64,000 nt of DNA, taken from contig OZ245829.1 in assembly GCA_965228625.1 (NCBI GenBank), positions 2,728,001-2,792,000 of the forward strand, given 5' to 3'. This DNA comes from UBA2767 sp965228625. GTDB lineage: Bacteria; Pseudomonadota; Alphaproteobacteria; Rhizobiales; Methyloligellaceae. This document shows, piece after piece, positions 1 through 9,398 of the stretch. A program made the position numbers and the translations under genes. The notes beneath the pieces were generated by a model. That model was given only the letters and a program-made list of their open reading frames with translations. It ran no database searches and was not told where the DNA came from. Position 1 is the stretch's first letter; every line of letters begins with the position of its first letter.

Positions 1-234
1 GAGGCCGTCCTGGTCAAGCTCCTGTAGAATGATATCGAGCGTCCGCTGGGCCCGGATCAGCGCACTGGTGAAGGCGATGTCGAACCTGATGTCCTGGTCC
101 TTCAGCGCCAGACCTGCGCGGCGCGCCTCCTCGACACCGGCGTCGGTAAGGTCGACGTCCTTCCAGCCGGTGAACAGATTTTTTGCGTTCCATACGCTCT
201 GCCCGTGGCGCACGAGTACCAGTACATTGTCCAT
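1..234 (-). CDS. gpmA: 2,3-bisphosphoglycerate-dependent phosphoglycerate mutase, C-terminus cut by window edge
   Basis: Glycolytic enzyme interconverting 3- and 2-phosphoglycerate in the cytosol. Only the first 78 residues lie in the window. The N-terminus MDNVLVLVRHGQSVWN carries the RHG motif with the phospho-accepting histidine, followed by NLFTGW, FTSALIRAQRT and DLTDAG, all diagnostic of the cofactor-dependent family. The ATG is preceded by a purine-rich GGAAAGAGAAAG stretch. It lies 23 nt downstream of the dapB stop on the same strand, so the two are probably co-transcribed, a pairing seen in other Rhizobiales. The rest of the gene is outside the window, so integrity cannot be judged. 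Confidence 0.93.
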   Translation of the reverse strand, partial: MDNVLVLVRHGQSVWNAKNLFTGWKDVDLTDAGVEEARRAGLALKDQDIRFDIAFTSALIRAQRTLDIILQELDQDGL

Positions 235-257
235 AGTCTTTCTCTTTCCGTTCGTCG

Positions 258-1064
258 CTAAAGACCCAATACGTCGACCATCGAATAGACGCCCGGCGGC
301 CTGCCGCGTCCCCAAAGCGCGGCCTTGACCCCGCCGCGGGCGAAGATGCCCCTGTCGGCCGCCTTGTGGGTGAGTTCCACGCGCTCGCCGTCGGCGGCGA
401 AGACCACCGAATGCTCTCCCACCACGCTGCCGCCGCGCAGGGTCGCGAAACCGATGTCGCCGCGATTGCGGGCCCCGGTGTGTCCGTCGCGGGACCTGAC
501 GGACCGGTTCTCCAGATCGACGCCGCGGCCCTCGGCCGCCGCTTGTCCCATCATCAGCGCGGTTCCGGACGGGGCATCCACCTTGTGCCGGTGGTGCATT
601 TCCAGCACCTCGATATCGAAGTCTTCATCCAATGCCGCGGCCACCTTGCGCGTCAGTTCGACGAGGAGATTGACGCCGAGGCTCATATTGCCGGCTTTTA
701 TGATCGTGGCGTGACGCGCGGCGGCCTCGATCCGGGTTTCGTCCTCGCCGGAGAATCCGGTCGAGCCGATCACGTGAACGATGCGCGCCTGGGCCGCCAG
801 GTCCGCGAAGGCGACAGAGGCGGCCGGCGCGGTGAAATCGAGAATGCCGTCGATGCGTGCGAACAGCTCCAGGGGCTCATCGGTGACGGTCACGCCGAGC
901 CGCCCGATCCCCGCGAGCTCGCCGAGGTCCGCGCCGACGGCCTCCGAACCGGCTGGTTCCGTGCCGCCGGCGACGACGCAGCCGTCGGCGTCATGGACGG
1001 CGCGCACGAGTTCGCGCCCCATACGGCCCGCGGCTCCCATCACTGCCAACTTCATCTCACTCAT
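258..1064 (-). CDS. dapB: 4-hydroxy-tetrahydrodipicolinate reductase
   Basis: Cytosolic NAD(P)H-dependent reductase of the lysine/meso-diaminopimelate pathway, making tetrahydrodipicolinate. At 268 residues it has normal length. The N-terminal Rossmann fold shows VMGAAGRMGREL (about residues 8-19). The catalytic region has GNMSLGVNLL and EMHHRHKVDAPSGTA, the family signature with the catalytic His/Lys pair. A second in-frame ATG three codons in (MKLAVMG) is an equally plausible start because there is no strong Shine-Dalgarno. gpmA follows on the same strand. Confidence 0.96.
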   Translation of the reverse strand: MSEMKLAVMGAAGRMGRELVRAVHDADGCVVAGGTEPAGSEAVGADLGELAGIGRLGVTVTDEPLELFARIDGILDFTAPAASVAFADLAAQARIVHVIGSTGFSGEDETRIEAAARHATIIKAGNMSLGVNLLVELTRKVAAALDEDFDIEVLEMHHRHKVDAPSGTALMMGQAAAEGRGVDLENRSVRSRDGHTGARNRGDIGFATLRGGSVVGEHSVVFAADGERVELTHKAADRGIFARGGVKAALWGRGRPPGVYSMVDVLGL

Positions 1065-1234
1065 CGCAACACCATTCCAACGCGTTCTGCGCCTGCCTAT
1101 AGCAACGGCTGGTTCACAATGCCAGAACCACAGACGTTTTCATTGGCCGTGCCGCGTTCCTATATGATCGGGAGCAAACGATGGTGCCGGAACGGCGAGG
1201 GGCGCTCGGACCCGGCGGGTTGAAAGGGCATGTG

Positions 1235-1801
1235 ATGTTGAAACGGACCCTGCTTGCAATCGGGCTCGGCGGCGCGGCCATCACGCCCGTATCGGCGGGT
1301 GACGTCTCGAGCGTCTATACGTCCCTCGATCTCGATAAATGCAAACTGACCGCATCCAACCCGAACGAGGGCGGATGGGCCGTGTTCGAGTGCGCCGGGC
1401 ACAACGGCATGCGCGTGCGGGTCGCGGAGGGGGACCTCAGGTTTTTCGTCTCCTACGGTCCCAACGCGGAAAAGCAGATTGCGGCGAGCCAGACGCTCAG
1501 TCCTTTCAATACGGTGCACAAGACACTCGAATGGCGGGTCGAGCGCCGCAACGGGAAATGGGTCCCGTATGCGACCATCCTTCGCTACTTCTGGGATTCA
1601 GATGGCAGGAAGGGCCAGACCCTGGTTGTCACCAAGCTCGAGGGCGACGAGGCCTGTCAGGTCGCCCATGTGGTAGCTGAAGGCAACCCGGGGGCGAACG
1701 CTCAGGCCCGCAAGGCGGCGGACACACACGCACGTAGCTTCAAGTGCGGCGCAACCCAGACCATGCGTTTCGGACCGGGCGGCCAGCGCCTGCCGCGCTA
1801 G
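1235..1801 (+). CDS. small secreted protein of unknown function
   Basis: 188 residues. I start it at the ATG at 1235 because MLKRTLLAIGLGGAAITPVSA is a clean signal peptide with a likely AxA-type cleavage. The frame is open further upstream to 1181, but that extension has no such feature. The mature part has paired cysteines (DLDKCKL, FECAGH, DEACQV, FKCGAT) suggesting periplasmic disulfides, and RFFVSYGP. I do not recognise a characterised family. Its last 62 nt overlap the 3' end of the convergent GGDEF-EAL gene. Confidence 0.75.
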   Translation: MLKRTLLAIGLGGAAITPVSAGDVSSVYTSLDLDKCKLTASNPNEGGWAVFECAGHNGMRVRVAEGDLRFFVSYGPNAEKQIAASQTLSPFNTVHKTLEWRVERRNGKWVPYATILRYFWDSDGRKGQTLVVTKLEGDEACQVAHVVAEGNPGANAQARKAADTHARSFKCGATQTMRFGPGGQRLPR

Positions 1802-4160
1802 AACCCTTTCCAGTCTCGACCGCCAATGCGGCCTCGGCGTCGGCGAGAAGACCGTGAACGGCGTTTTCCCGGCGCTGGCGGCCTTCGTTTGCAACCCTGC
1901 GACCACGCGGCGCCTCGGGAAGCAATCGCGAGAGTTCGCTGGGCCGCAGCACCGGCGGAAGCGGATTCTGGATCTCGGTCTCGAGCTCAATCTCGGAACG
2001 TGAGCCGCCATCCGGCTCCGCATCGGCGTTTGCCGCGGACTTGGGCCAGCCGCCGCGCGTGTGGTGCAGGGCATGCGCCAGGCTCTCCTTGTCACCTTTC
2101 ACGCGCGCTGCCGGGCGCCCGCAGGCAAACCCCTGAACCTCGTTGCAGCCCGCGTCGCGCAGCAACCGGATTTGCGATTCGCTTTCGACGCCTTCCGCCG
2201 TCACGCGCACCTTCATCGACTTGCCGATGCCGATAATCGTATTGACGATTGCGGCCAGGTCGTCGTCGCGTTCCATCTTGCCGATGAACGACCTGTCGAT
2301 CTTGATCTTCTTGACCGGCAGCCGCGTCAGGAAGTGCAGGCTCGAATACCCGACGGCGAAGTCATCGAGCGCAAACGAAACACCCATTTCCGCGAGCTCT
2401 TCGAGGATCGCGATACTCTCTTCGTCGTTCTTCAGAAACAGGTCCTCGGTGATTTCGAGAATGAGCCGATCCGCGGGAAACCCGGTCTCGGCCAGCGTGC
2501 CGCGGACAACTGCGGCAAGGTTGTGGGCCACGAACTGGGACGGCGAGACATTTACCGAGAGCTTGACGTGTGCCGGCCAGTCCCGGGCATAGCTGCAGGC
2601 CGTGTGCAACACCCACTCGCCGAGCATGCCGATCAGACCGTTCTCCTCGGCAATGGGAATGAACTCCGAGGGCGGAATCTCGCCTTCGTCTTTGTGGCGC
2701 CAGCGGGCGAGCGCCTCATAGCCGGTCAGTTGCCCCGATTCGAGGTCGAACTGGGGTTGATAGTGGACCTTCAGGTCATCGTTCCGCAGCGCCTGACGCA
2801 GCTCGAGCGCGCGCGAGCGGCGATGCTGCAGATCCTGGTCCATTTCCGGCTCGAAGAAACGGAACGTGTTCCGCCCGTCGCTCTTGGCGCGATAGAGGGC
2901 GAGGTCGGCATTGTTCAGAAGCGTCTCGATATCCGTCCCTTCGGTCGGCGCGAAAGTGATCCCCACGCTGCCCGAGATCGCCAGGTCATGCCCTTCGACC
3001 TTGAAGGCCACGGACAGCAGATGGCAGATCCTGCGCGCCAGGTGGACCGCATCGGTCGGTTCGTCCAGGTCCTCCGCGACGATGACGAACTCGTCACCGC
3101 CGACCCGCGCGATGGTATCGGTCTCGCGGACGCAACTTCTCAGTCTGTTGGCCACCTCCTGCAGCAGGACGTCTCCTGCGCGATGCCCGAGCGTGTCGTT
3201 GATCTCCTTGAAGCGATCGAGGTCGACACACATGATGGTGAGAAACGAGTCCCGCCGGCGCGCGCGCGCCAGCGCCTGGCTGAGCCGTTCCTGTAGCTGA
3301 ACGCGGTTGGACAGACCGGTGAGCGGATCGTGCATGGCCAGGAACCTGAGCTGGTCTTCGGCGCGCCGGCGCTCATGGATCCTGCGGATGGCAATGACCA
3401 CCGGGATCATGTAGCCGAGCACGATCAGCAGGCTGGTCACCATAGACACTGCGATCAGCACCACTTTGGACATGGCCGCGGCCGAGGACTGGTCGACGTC
3501 CAGAACGTAAACCCGCTCCGTCTTGTCACCGTGGACCAGCGGCACGATCAGTGTCTTGTGGAACTCGTCGAGTTGGCCCGCTTCGGCAGGCGCGGTCTTG
3601 AGTATCCGGATCGATTTCAGGCCCATCGCCGTGTGCAGCTCGGAGCGGAAACGGCTCTCGTTCAGGAGCGCATTCAGGGCCTGCGGATCGAAGCTCTCGG
3701 ACCGCAGCAGCACCGCGCCGGAGGGTTCGAGGACCGCAAAATTCGTGATCTCGCTGACATGATGGTCCGCATCGAAAACCTGCGTCAGGCTGTTGATCCA
3801 GCCGGACAGGTATCGGTCGATGATCGACAGCAGGCTCGACTCGCCGTGGACCGACCAGGCAATCTGGGCGCCGCCGGGTTCCTTGCCCGGCGCGTGCTCG
3901 CGCAATCGGGACAGCAGCTTGGGCGCGACGACGACGACGGGCGTTCCTGCAACCGCATCGGTCTTACCCGCCGCAGGGGTGGCGGACAGGTCGGCCTCGG
4001 CCCGGTTCACGAGCTGGGTCGATGCCTGCCGCGCATCGGTCGACAAGGCGAACTCGAAGGTGGCGCGCCCGGAGAAGAATCCGGCCGTGATCGTCAACGC
4101 GCCCAGCACAACGAGGCCGACGACGATAATCCAGTCCCGAAAGAAGAAACTTCGCAGCAT
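1740..4160 (-). CDS. membrane-bound GGDEF-EAL cyclic-di-GMP protein
   Basis: Bifunctional diguanylate cyclase/phosphodiesterase candidate, 806 residues. Start chosen at the ATG at 4160: GGAG lies 8 nt upstream, whereas the upstream GTG at 4193 has nothing comparable. Order: N-terminal TM helix (about 8-32), periplasmic sensor region of roughly 200 residues, second TM helix, GGDEF domain with intact VGGDEFVIV, then EAL domain with YEALARW, NVSPSQF, LEITEDLF, DDFAVGYSS and TAEGVES. Both active sites look intact, so it may make or break c-di-GMP. The last ~120 residues after EAL are low-complexity and arginine/glutamate-rich, and the 3' end runs into the convergent secreted-protein gene. Confidence 0.92.
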   Translation of the reverse strand: MLRSFFFRDWIIVVGLVVLGALTITAGFFSGRATFEFALSTDARQASTQLVNRAEADLSATPAAGKTDAVAGTPVVVVAPKLLSRLREHAPGKEPGGAQIAWSVHGESSLLSIIDRYLSGWINSLTQVFDADHHVSEITNFAVLEPSGAVLLRSESFDPQALNALLNESRFRSELHTAMGLKSIRILKTAPAEAGQLDEFHKTLIVPLVHGDKTERVYVLDVDQSSAAAMSKVVLIAVSMVTSLLIVLGYMIPVVIAIRRIHERRRAEDQLRFLAMHDPLTGLSNRVQLQERLSQALARARRRDSFLTIMCVDLDRFKEINDTLGHRAGDVLLQEVANRLRSCVRETDTIARVGGDEFVIVAEDLDEPTDAVHLARRICHLLSVAFKVEGHDLAISGSVGITFAPTEGTDIETLLNNADLALYRAKSDGRNTFRFFEPEMDQDLQHRRSRALELRQALRNDDLKVHYQPQFDLESGQLTGYEALARWRHKDEGEIPPSEFIPIAEENGLIGMLGEWVLHTACSYARDWPAHVKLSVNVSPSQFVAHNLAAVVRGTLAETGFPADRLILEITEDLFLKNDEESIAILEELAEMGVSFALDDFAVGYSSLHFLTRLPVKKIKIDRSFIGKMERDDDLAAIVNTIIGIGKSMKVRVTAEGVESESQIRLLRDAGCNEVQGFACGRPAARVKGDKESLAHALHHTRGGWPKSAANADAEPDGGSRSEIELETEIQNPLPPVLRPSELSRLLPEAPRGRRVANEGRQRRENAVHGLLADAEAALAVETGKGSSAAGAGRPVRNAWSGLRRT

Positions 4161-4357
4161 TGGATAGACTCCGTGCCACAATTTCAGCCGCACGAGCCTA
4201 TTGGCCGAAAATTAATTTCGTGGAAAGGAGCTATATTAGTTTTGGAGTAACGGATACTCTATCTATTATTTATTGTTTTGGAAAAACTTGATTTAATTTT
4301 TATTTGAATACCACTTCAAAAATTCTTTCAGAACGCGAGTTTTTCCGACAAAAACGC
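4161..4357. other. AT-rich intergenic region between GGDEF-EAL gene and TRAP operon
   Basis: Markedly AT-rich compared with the flanks. It holds the end of the TRAP operon and the presumed promoter of the GGDEF-EAL gene, both on the minus strand. A small inverted repeat GAGTA/TACTC (4245-4249 and 4255-4259) is visible. I find no clear -35/-10 pair and no gene. Confidence 0.5.
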
Positions 4358-7015
4358 CTAGAAATGCAGCGAGATATCCCGGTGATGCGCCATGCAACCG
4401 GCAACCTCAACCGCCTGATCCGGGGGCAGTTTCGGTTGTTTGCGCAATCCGATCGTATCGAAAATCGCGCGTTCATACGTCCGAAGTCCCGGCAGCGCGG
4501 ACGCCGCGGCACGTTCGCGCCACGCGGCTTCCTCGTTCAGCATTTCGATCGCCTTGTCCAGTTCGGCGAACGCCTTTTCCTTGTCGGGGGTGCGGCCGGT
4601 GAGCGCGCGTCTCACCCGCGACACCTGTGACCGGATCGACCGTGCACCGGGAACGGCGCCGACTTGCGGCAGCACCGCGGCGATCTGCGGCGCCGCCTCC
4701 TCCGGCGTTTGCGAACTGATAACTTCGCGCAGGCCCTCGATGGTCGGTTTCAGGGCCAGCAGGGCATCCGTGGCGCCGACGATCCTGACCACCTCCTGCA
4801 CCGGCTCGTACGCATTATCAACATTGCGGCGGTATTTGAGCCGCGCCGACTTCTCCGCCTTCAGAAGGTCCGCGAATTTCTTCTGCGTCTCCGGCCACTG
4901 CGCGGGAATCGACTCTTCCAGTCGCTTGATGTCCGTATCAAGCAGCGCGATCTTCGATGCGATCGCTTCCTTTCGTCCGGCCGCGTCCTCGCCCGTGACC
5001 TGCCTCAGGAGGATCTCCAGCTCGCGCTTCTCCGCCTTGTCCCGCGCGATCCGGGACTGAATCTCGCGGGCCTCGCTGTGCAGCGGCCTGTAGGCCGGTT
5101 TCGCCGCATCGACGGCCCCTTGCGCGGCGATAACCTCTTCGCGCAACTCGAAAGTCTTCTGCGCGTCGTCGAAGCTCTCCTCAATCCCCTCGGCCAGCTT
5201 CTTCGGCAGGCTCGACATGTCGAGCTTGCGCGCCCGTTCGATGGCCGCGCGAATCTCTTCTTCGCGCACGCTGTACTGGTTGAAGACGAACTGTTCGACG
5301 CAATGCTGCAGTTTGGGGTTGAGCGGCGGCGGCGCCGTTTCGCTGGTCAGCGACAGGCGCGTCGGAAGGTAGTTCACCAGCCGCGGATTGTAGGCGACGA
5401 TGACGAGCGCCAGGAGCTGCATGACGATGAAGGCAATGACGCCCTTGTACATCGACAGGGTCTTGACCGCAGCCGGTGCGACGCCGCGCAGATAGAACAG
5501 CGCGAACCCGAAGGGCGGCGTCAGAAACGACGTCTGGATGTTCAGCCCGATCATGACGCCGAGCCAGACCGCGGTCACGTTGGCCGACGGGTCCGCAAGG
5601 AGAATCGGCGCGACGATCGGAACCACCACGACCGCGATCTCGATGAAGTCGAGAAAGAAGCCGAGGAGGAAGATCACGGCCATGACGATGAAGAACTGGC
5701 CCCAGAAGCCGCCGGGCAGTCCGGTCAGAAAGTTCTTCACCAGTTCCTCGCCGCCGAAGGCGCGGAACGCCGCCGTCAGCATCGCCGCGCCGAGCAGGAT
5801 GATGAAGACCAGCGACGTTGTCTTAGCCGTCTCGATCATCACGCCGCGCAGCGTGTCGTCGATGCGGAACGCCCTGACGCCGCTCCACACCAGCGCCGCC
5901 AACAGCCCGATCACCGAGAGAACCGCGACGATAAGCCCGATCACATCGTTGGTGCCTACGATGTTCTTCACATTGATCGGGTTGACCTGTGTGATGGTGA
6001 TGATGATCACGACGGAAACGAAGGCGAGTATTGCCGGCCAGTAAGCGCGCGGATGCCCTTCGCGCAACCGGTACCCGCCCATGATCATCGCGCCGACCGC
6101 GCCGATTGCACCGGCCTGGTTGACGGTCGCGATGCCGGTGATGATGGAGCCCAGAACAATGAAGATCAGCGCCAGCGGCGGTACCAGCGCCATGCCGACC
6201 TTGAGGGCGAACTGCGCATCGTACTTGCCGTCATACGGCACGGCGGGCGCCGTGTTCGGCCGAAAGAAGGCGAGAATGCCGATGAAGACGATATAGGCGG
6301 CGACCAGAACGAGGCCGGGCAGCAACGCGCCGAGAAACATCTCGCCGGCGCTGGTCGAGGTCACGTCGAACTCCGACGGCATCGAGAGCTCGCCGGTGAA
6401 GTCCTTGTACATCGCCTTGCGGGCGGTGCTCGCCTGGTCCGTGGCGCTCGCCAGTTGGTCGGCGAGGATGATGAGCACGATCGAGGGCGGAATGATCTGG
6501 CCGAGGGTGCCGGACGCGGCGATAGTTCCGGTGGCGAGCGGGTGCGAATAGTTGTTGCGCAGCATCGCCGGCAGCGAGATCAGCCCCATCGCCACCACCG
6601 TCGCGCCGACAATGCCGGTGGTTGCGGCCAGCAGCGCGCCGACGAACACGACCGACATGCCGAGACCACCGCGAACCGGGCCGAAGAGCTGCGCCATGGT
6701 CACCAGCAGGTCCTCGGCAATGCGCGACCGCTGCAACATGATGCCCATGAAGACGAAGAGCGGAATCGCAATGAGCGTGTCGCGTTCGACCTCCCAATAG
6801 ACCCCTCTGAAGTTCGTCACGCCGGCATTCAGCCATTCCGACGGCCCGCCATGGACGAAATAGGAGTCCGGACTGCCGGTGACCAGCCAGCCGGTCAGCG
6901 CCGCCAGGGCGACGCTGATGATCGCCGAGCCGGGCAGGGCGAACGCCACCGGAAACCCGGAGCCGAGCGCAGCCGCCATGAGGAGAACAAGTACCAGGAG
7001 AAAGAAAAGTTCCAT
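4358..7015 (-). CDS. TRAP transporter large permease (DctM family) with C-terminal coiled-coil extension
   Basis: Large membrane subunit of a tripartite ATP-independent periplasmic transporter, 885 residues, about twice the usual ~430. The N-terminal ~560 residues are the DctM core with about 12-14 membrane segments and typical stretches such as IPLFVFMG, GATVVAMG and IIPPSIVLI. The core contains loop insertions, for example around TARKAMYKDFTGEL. After the last helix (NPRLVNYL) a cytoplasmic ~330-residue region is rich in Glu, Lys, Arg and Ala and is predicted coiled coil (for example REEEIRAAIERARKLDM, ARDKAEKRELEILLRQV). It starts 15 nt after the small permease stop in the same operon. Likely exports nothing and imports an organic acid using the ion gradient. 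Confidence 0.92.
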   Translation of the reverse strand: MELFFLLVLVLLMAAALGSGFPVAFALPGSAIISVALAALTGWLVTGSPDSYFVHGGPSEWLNAGVTNFRGVYWEVERDTLIAIPLFVFMGIMLQRSRIAEDLLVTMAQLFGPVRGGLGMSVVFVGALLAATTGIVGATVVAMGLISLPAMLRNNYSHPLATGTIAASGTLGQIIPPSIVLIILADQLASATDQASTARKAMYKDFTGELSMPSEFDVTSTSAGEMFLGALLPGLVLVAAYIVFIGILAFFRPNTAPAVPYDGKYDAQFALKVGMALVPPLALIFIVLGSIITGIATVNQAGAIGAVGAMIMGGYRLREGHPRAYWPAILAFVSVVIIITITQVNPINVKNIVGTNDVIGLIVAVLSVIGLLAALVWSGVRAFRIDDTLRGVMIETAKTTSLVFIILLGAAMLTAAFRAFGGEELVKNFLTGLPGGFWGQFFIVMAVIFLLGFFLDFIEIAVVVVPIVAPILLADPSANVTAVWLGVMIGLNIQTSFLTPPFGFALFYLRGVAPAAVKTLSMYKGVIAFIVMQLLALVIVAYNPRLVNYLPTRLSLTSETAPPPLNPKLQHCVEQFVFNQYSVREEEIRAAIERARKLDMSSLPKKLAEGIEESFDDAQKTFELREEVIAAQGAVDAAKPAYRPLHSEAREIQSRIARDKAEKRELEILLRQVTGEDAAGRKEAIASKIALLDTDIKRLEESIPAQWPETQKKFADLLKAEKSARLKYRRNVDNAYEPVQEVVRIVGATDALLALKPTIEGLREVISSQTPEEAAPQIAAVLPQVGAVPGARSIRSQVSRVRRALTGRTPDKEKAFAELDKAIEMLNEEAAWRERAAASALPGLRTYERAIFDTIGLRKQPKLPPDQAVEVAGCMAHHRDISLHF

Positions 7016-7030
7016 GCCGCCGTGCCCAGC

Positions 7031-8056
7031 CTAATGCTCCAGAATGCCCTCGGATTCGAGTTTTCGCTTGCCCGGGTCGCCGCGATAGTCGGCGATCCCT
7101 TCCAGGAAATAGCCCGAGAACTGGAGCATCATGGTGACGGCGAAAATCGCAAGGAAACCAGCCATCCAGTACTTCACATACATGCCGAAGCCGGTCTGGG
7201 TGGTTTCGAAAACCAGCAACGGTCCGTTGATAACCGTCGACTTGCCGTCCATGCCGTAAAAGATGATCACCGCGCAGAGCGACATGCCGAGAAGCACGCT
7301 TCCCCAGGCGTTGACCAGGCCCTTGGTGCGCGGGCTGAAAGTGGAATAGAGCACGTCGACGCGGACGTGACCCTCCTCGAGGAGAGTGTAGGCGCTGGCG
7401 AACAGGAACAGTGCGGCGTACCAGAACCGCACCAGGTCGGCCATGAAGGCCTGCTCATAGGAAAAGATGAAGCGGGTGAGCACGATCAACAGTTCGGCGG
7501 CCACCACCAGCAGTGCGAGCCAGGGAAACCCGAGCCCGCGATGATAGGTCGCGACGAGTAGACCGAGGGCGAGCATCGGGAAGTGCACCCAGACCCCCCG
7601 GAACGAGGACCTGCCGAGATCGACCGCGAGCTTGTCGCCGAACAGTACCGGCAGCAGGCCTTCCACGCGCAGAAACGACACCACCATGTCGGCGAGGCCG
7701 ATGAAGAACACGGCCCAGAACGACGCTCGGATGATGTAGCCGGTTATCGAGAAGATGATCTCGCTGTCGGGCCGGAGCGCCTTCGGCTTCGTCCTCAGCA
7801 CATATGCGATGGCAACCGCGATTGCCACGGCATAGATGCCGGTTTGTATGGACGCGAGAGCCACGTCCGATGCGCCCGCAAAGAGCGTTGTCGGACCGGG
7901 CCAGTCCCGCCAATTGGTCAGATAATTGTTGACGAGATAGGCGGCCATGATCGCGATGACGCTCCACGCGAAACAGCGTGAAAGGACAACGGAGCTGTCT
8001 TGCGTCGCTGCGGTGGCACCCGGTGCCCCGCCCGCGGCGCGCGCCTTCTTGGCCAT
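7031..8056 (-). CDS. TRAP transporter small permease (DctQ family)
   Basis: Small membrane subunit of the TRAP transporter, 341 residues, longer than the usual ~170-200, with about seven hydrophobic segments. The C-terminal half holds the DctQ-like signature region FASAYTLLEEGHVRVDVLYS, where the E-HxRVD pattern is typical. Start set at MAKKARAAGG with a G-rich AGGGGGG about 13 nt upstream. The longer frame upstream has no membrane or signal character. It sits between the binding-protein and large-permease genes, and the gap to the binding protein contains a perfect hairpin. Confidence 0.88.
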   Translation of the reverse strand: MAKKARAAGGAPGATAATQDSSVVLSRCFAWSVIAIMAAYLVNNYLTNWRDWPGPTTLFAGASDVALASIQTGIYAVAIAVAIAYVLRTKPKALRPDSEIIFSITGYIIRASFWAVFFIGLADMVVSFLRVEGLLPVLFGDKLAVDLGRSSFRGVWVHFPMLALGLLVATYHRGLGFPWLALLVVAAELLIVLTRFIFSYEQAFMADLVRFWYAALFLFASAYTLLEEGHVRVDVLYSTFSPRTKGLVNAWGSVLLGMSLCAVIIFYGMDGKSTVINGPLLVFETTQTGFGMYVKYWMAGFLAIFAVTMMLQFSGYFLEGIADYRGDPGKRKLESEGILEH

Positions 8057-8083
8057 TCGTCTAGAGTCCCCCCCTGTGGGAAC

Positions 8084-8110
8084 GGGACGGGGCGAATGGC
8101 GCCCCGTCCC
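8084..8110 (-). promoter_or_regulatory. perfect hairpin between TRAP binding-protein and permease genes
   Basis: Perfect 11-bp inverted repeat: GGGACGGGGCG (8084-8094), 5-nt loop, CGCCCCGTCCC (8100-8110). It lies in the 87-nt gap after the dctP-like stop and before the dctQ-like start. No T-run follows on the transcribed strand, so it is more likely a partial attenuator or an mRNA-stabilising 3' stem than a full terminator. This would fit higher expression of the binding protein than of the membrane subunits. Confidence 0.75.
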
Positions 8111-8143
8111 CAACGTAGTTATAGGCTATTCCGCCTTGCCGGC

Positions 8144-9256
8144 CTAGCTGATGTCCAGAACGCGGTTGCGCTGCTGGGTATAAGCTGTGTCAGACAGGCT
8201 GATCCAGCGGCCGATATCGCCACGCGCCTTCAGGAAGCTCTCGTGGATCTTGCCCGCCAGCGGGCTGTGCTGACGCGTCTCGTCGAACACTTCCTTGGCC
8301 GCTTCGCCGAAGCTGTCATAGATGTCGTCGTTGAACTGGCGCAGCTTGACGCCGTGCTCGTTGATCAGCTTGCTGAGAAACGCACCGTTGTTGGCGTTGG
8401 TCTCGGCCATCTGGCGGGAATTCTCCTCGTTACAGGCGGCCTCGATGATCGCCTGATCGGTCTTGGAGAGACCGTCCCACCACGACTTGTTCATGCCCAT
8501 GCAGAGCTGCGAAGCCGGCTCGTGCATGCCCGGATAGTAGTAGTACTTGGCCGCCTCGTAGAACTTCATGAAGTAGTCGTTGTACGGGCCGACCCACTCC
8601 GTTGCGTCGACGGCGCCGGAGACGAGGTTTTCGTAAATCTGGCTGCCCGGCAAGGAAACCGGTGACGCGCCGAGCTTGGCGAGCACGTCGCCGCCGAGAC
8701 CCGGGATACGCATCTTCAGGCCCTTGAAGTCGTCAGCCGACTCCATCTCCTTGTTGAACCAGCCGCCCATCTGCACGCCGGTGTTGCCGACGGGGAAGCC
8801 CTTGATGCCGAACTCGGCACCGATCTCGTCCAGGAGTGCCTGACCGTCGGCGTACTTCATCCACGCATCCATCTCGGAATAGACGAGGCCGAACGGAACG
8901 GCGGTAAAGTAGGCCCAACCCGGATGCTTGCCCTTCCAGTAGTAGTCGGCGGCGATATAGGCCTGCGACTTGCCGGAGGCGACTTCGTCAAACGAGTCGA
9001 ACGCGCCGACCTTCTCGCCCGAGGCGAAATAGGTGACGTTGATGCGGCCTTCGGTCAGTTCCGGAATGCGCTTGGCGACGCGCTGGGCGCTGATGCCGAG
9101 GCCCGGAAAATCGCGCGGCCATGTGGAAACGATAACCATTTCGGTCTTGGCCTGCACAATGGCAGGCGCCGCCACAGTTGCCGTGGCGGCTACACCGGCG
9201 CCGACGCCGGCTTTCTTGATGAAGGACCGGCGGTCCATCTTTTTGGTTTCGGTCAT
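8144..9256 (-). CDS. TRAP transporter solute-binding protein (DctP family), Tat-exported
   Basis: Periplasmic substrate-binding subunit, 370 residues, first gene of the TRAP operon. The N-terminus carries a twin-arginine signal DRRSFIKKAGVG followed by a hydrophobic stretch ending APAIVQA. The mature protein has DATEWVGPYNDYF, YYYPGMHEP and KMRIPGLGG, which resemble the 2-oxoacid/lactate-binding subgroup (TakP-like) rather than dicarboxylate-binding DctP, and the extended permeases fit that subgroup. The ligand is an inference. A weak AGGAT-type ribosome binding site precedes the ATG. Confidence 0.9.
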   Translation of the reverse strand: MTETKKMDRRSFIKKAGVGAGVAATATVAAPAIVQAKTEMVIVSTWPRDFPGLGISAQRVAKRIPELTEGRINVTYFASGEKVGAFDSFDEVASGKSQAYIAADYYWKGKHPGWAYFTAVPFGLVYSEMDAWMKYADGQALLDEIGAEFGIKGFPVGNTGVQMGGWFNKEMESADDFKGLKMRIPGLGGDVLAKLGASPVSLPGSQIYENLVSGAVDATEWVGPYNDYFMKFYEAAKYYYYPGMHEPASQLCMGMNKSWWDGLSKTDQAIIEAACNEENSRQMAETNANNGAFLSKLINEHGVKLRQFNDDIYDSFGEAAKEVFDETRQHSPLAGKIHESFLKARGDIGRWISLSDTAYTQQRNRVLDIS

Positions 9257-9398
9257 TTAGATCCTCCCAATACCAACACAAACTGATACAGAACCTACCC
9301 AAATCCACGCATCTCGCTGTATTTCGCGGGATCCACACGCGGTTCTGCGGTGATAGAAGCACACTTTCCTGCCGCCCGCCACACGTGCAACGAGGCGG

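Noticed and set aside
4664..7561. 965-codon plus-strand frame opposite the TRAP permeases
   Set aside because: Asp/Arg/His-rich antisense translation of membrane-protein codons in GC-rich DNA.
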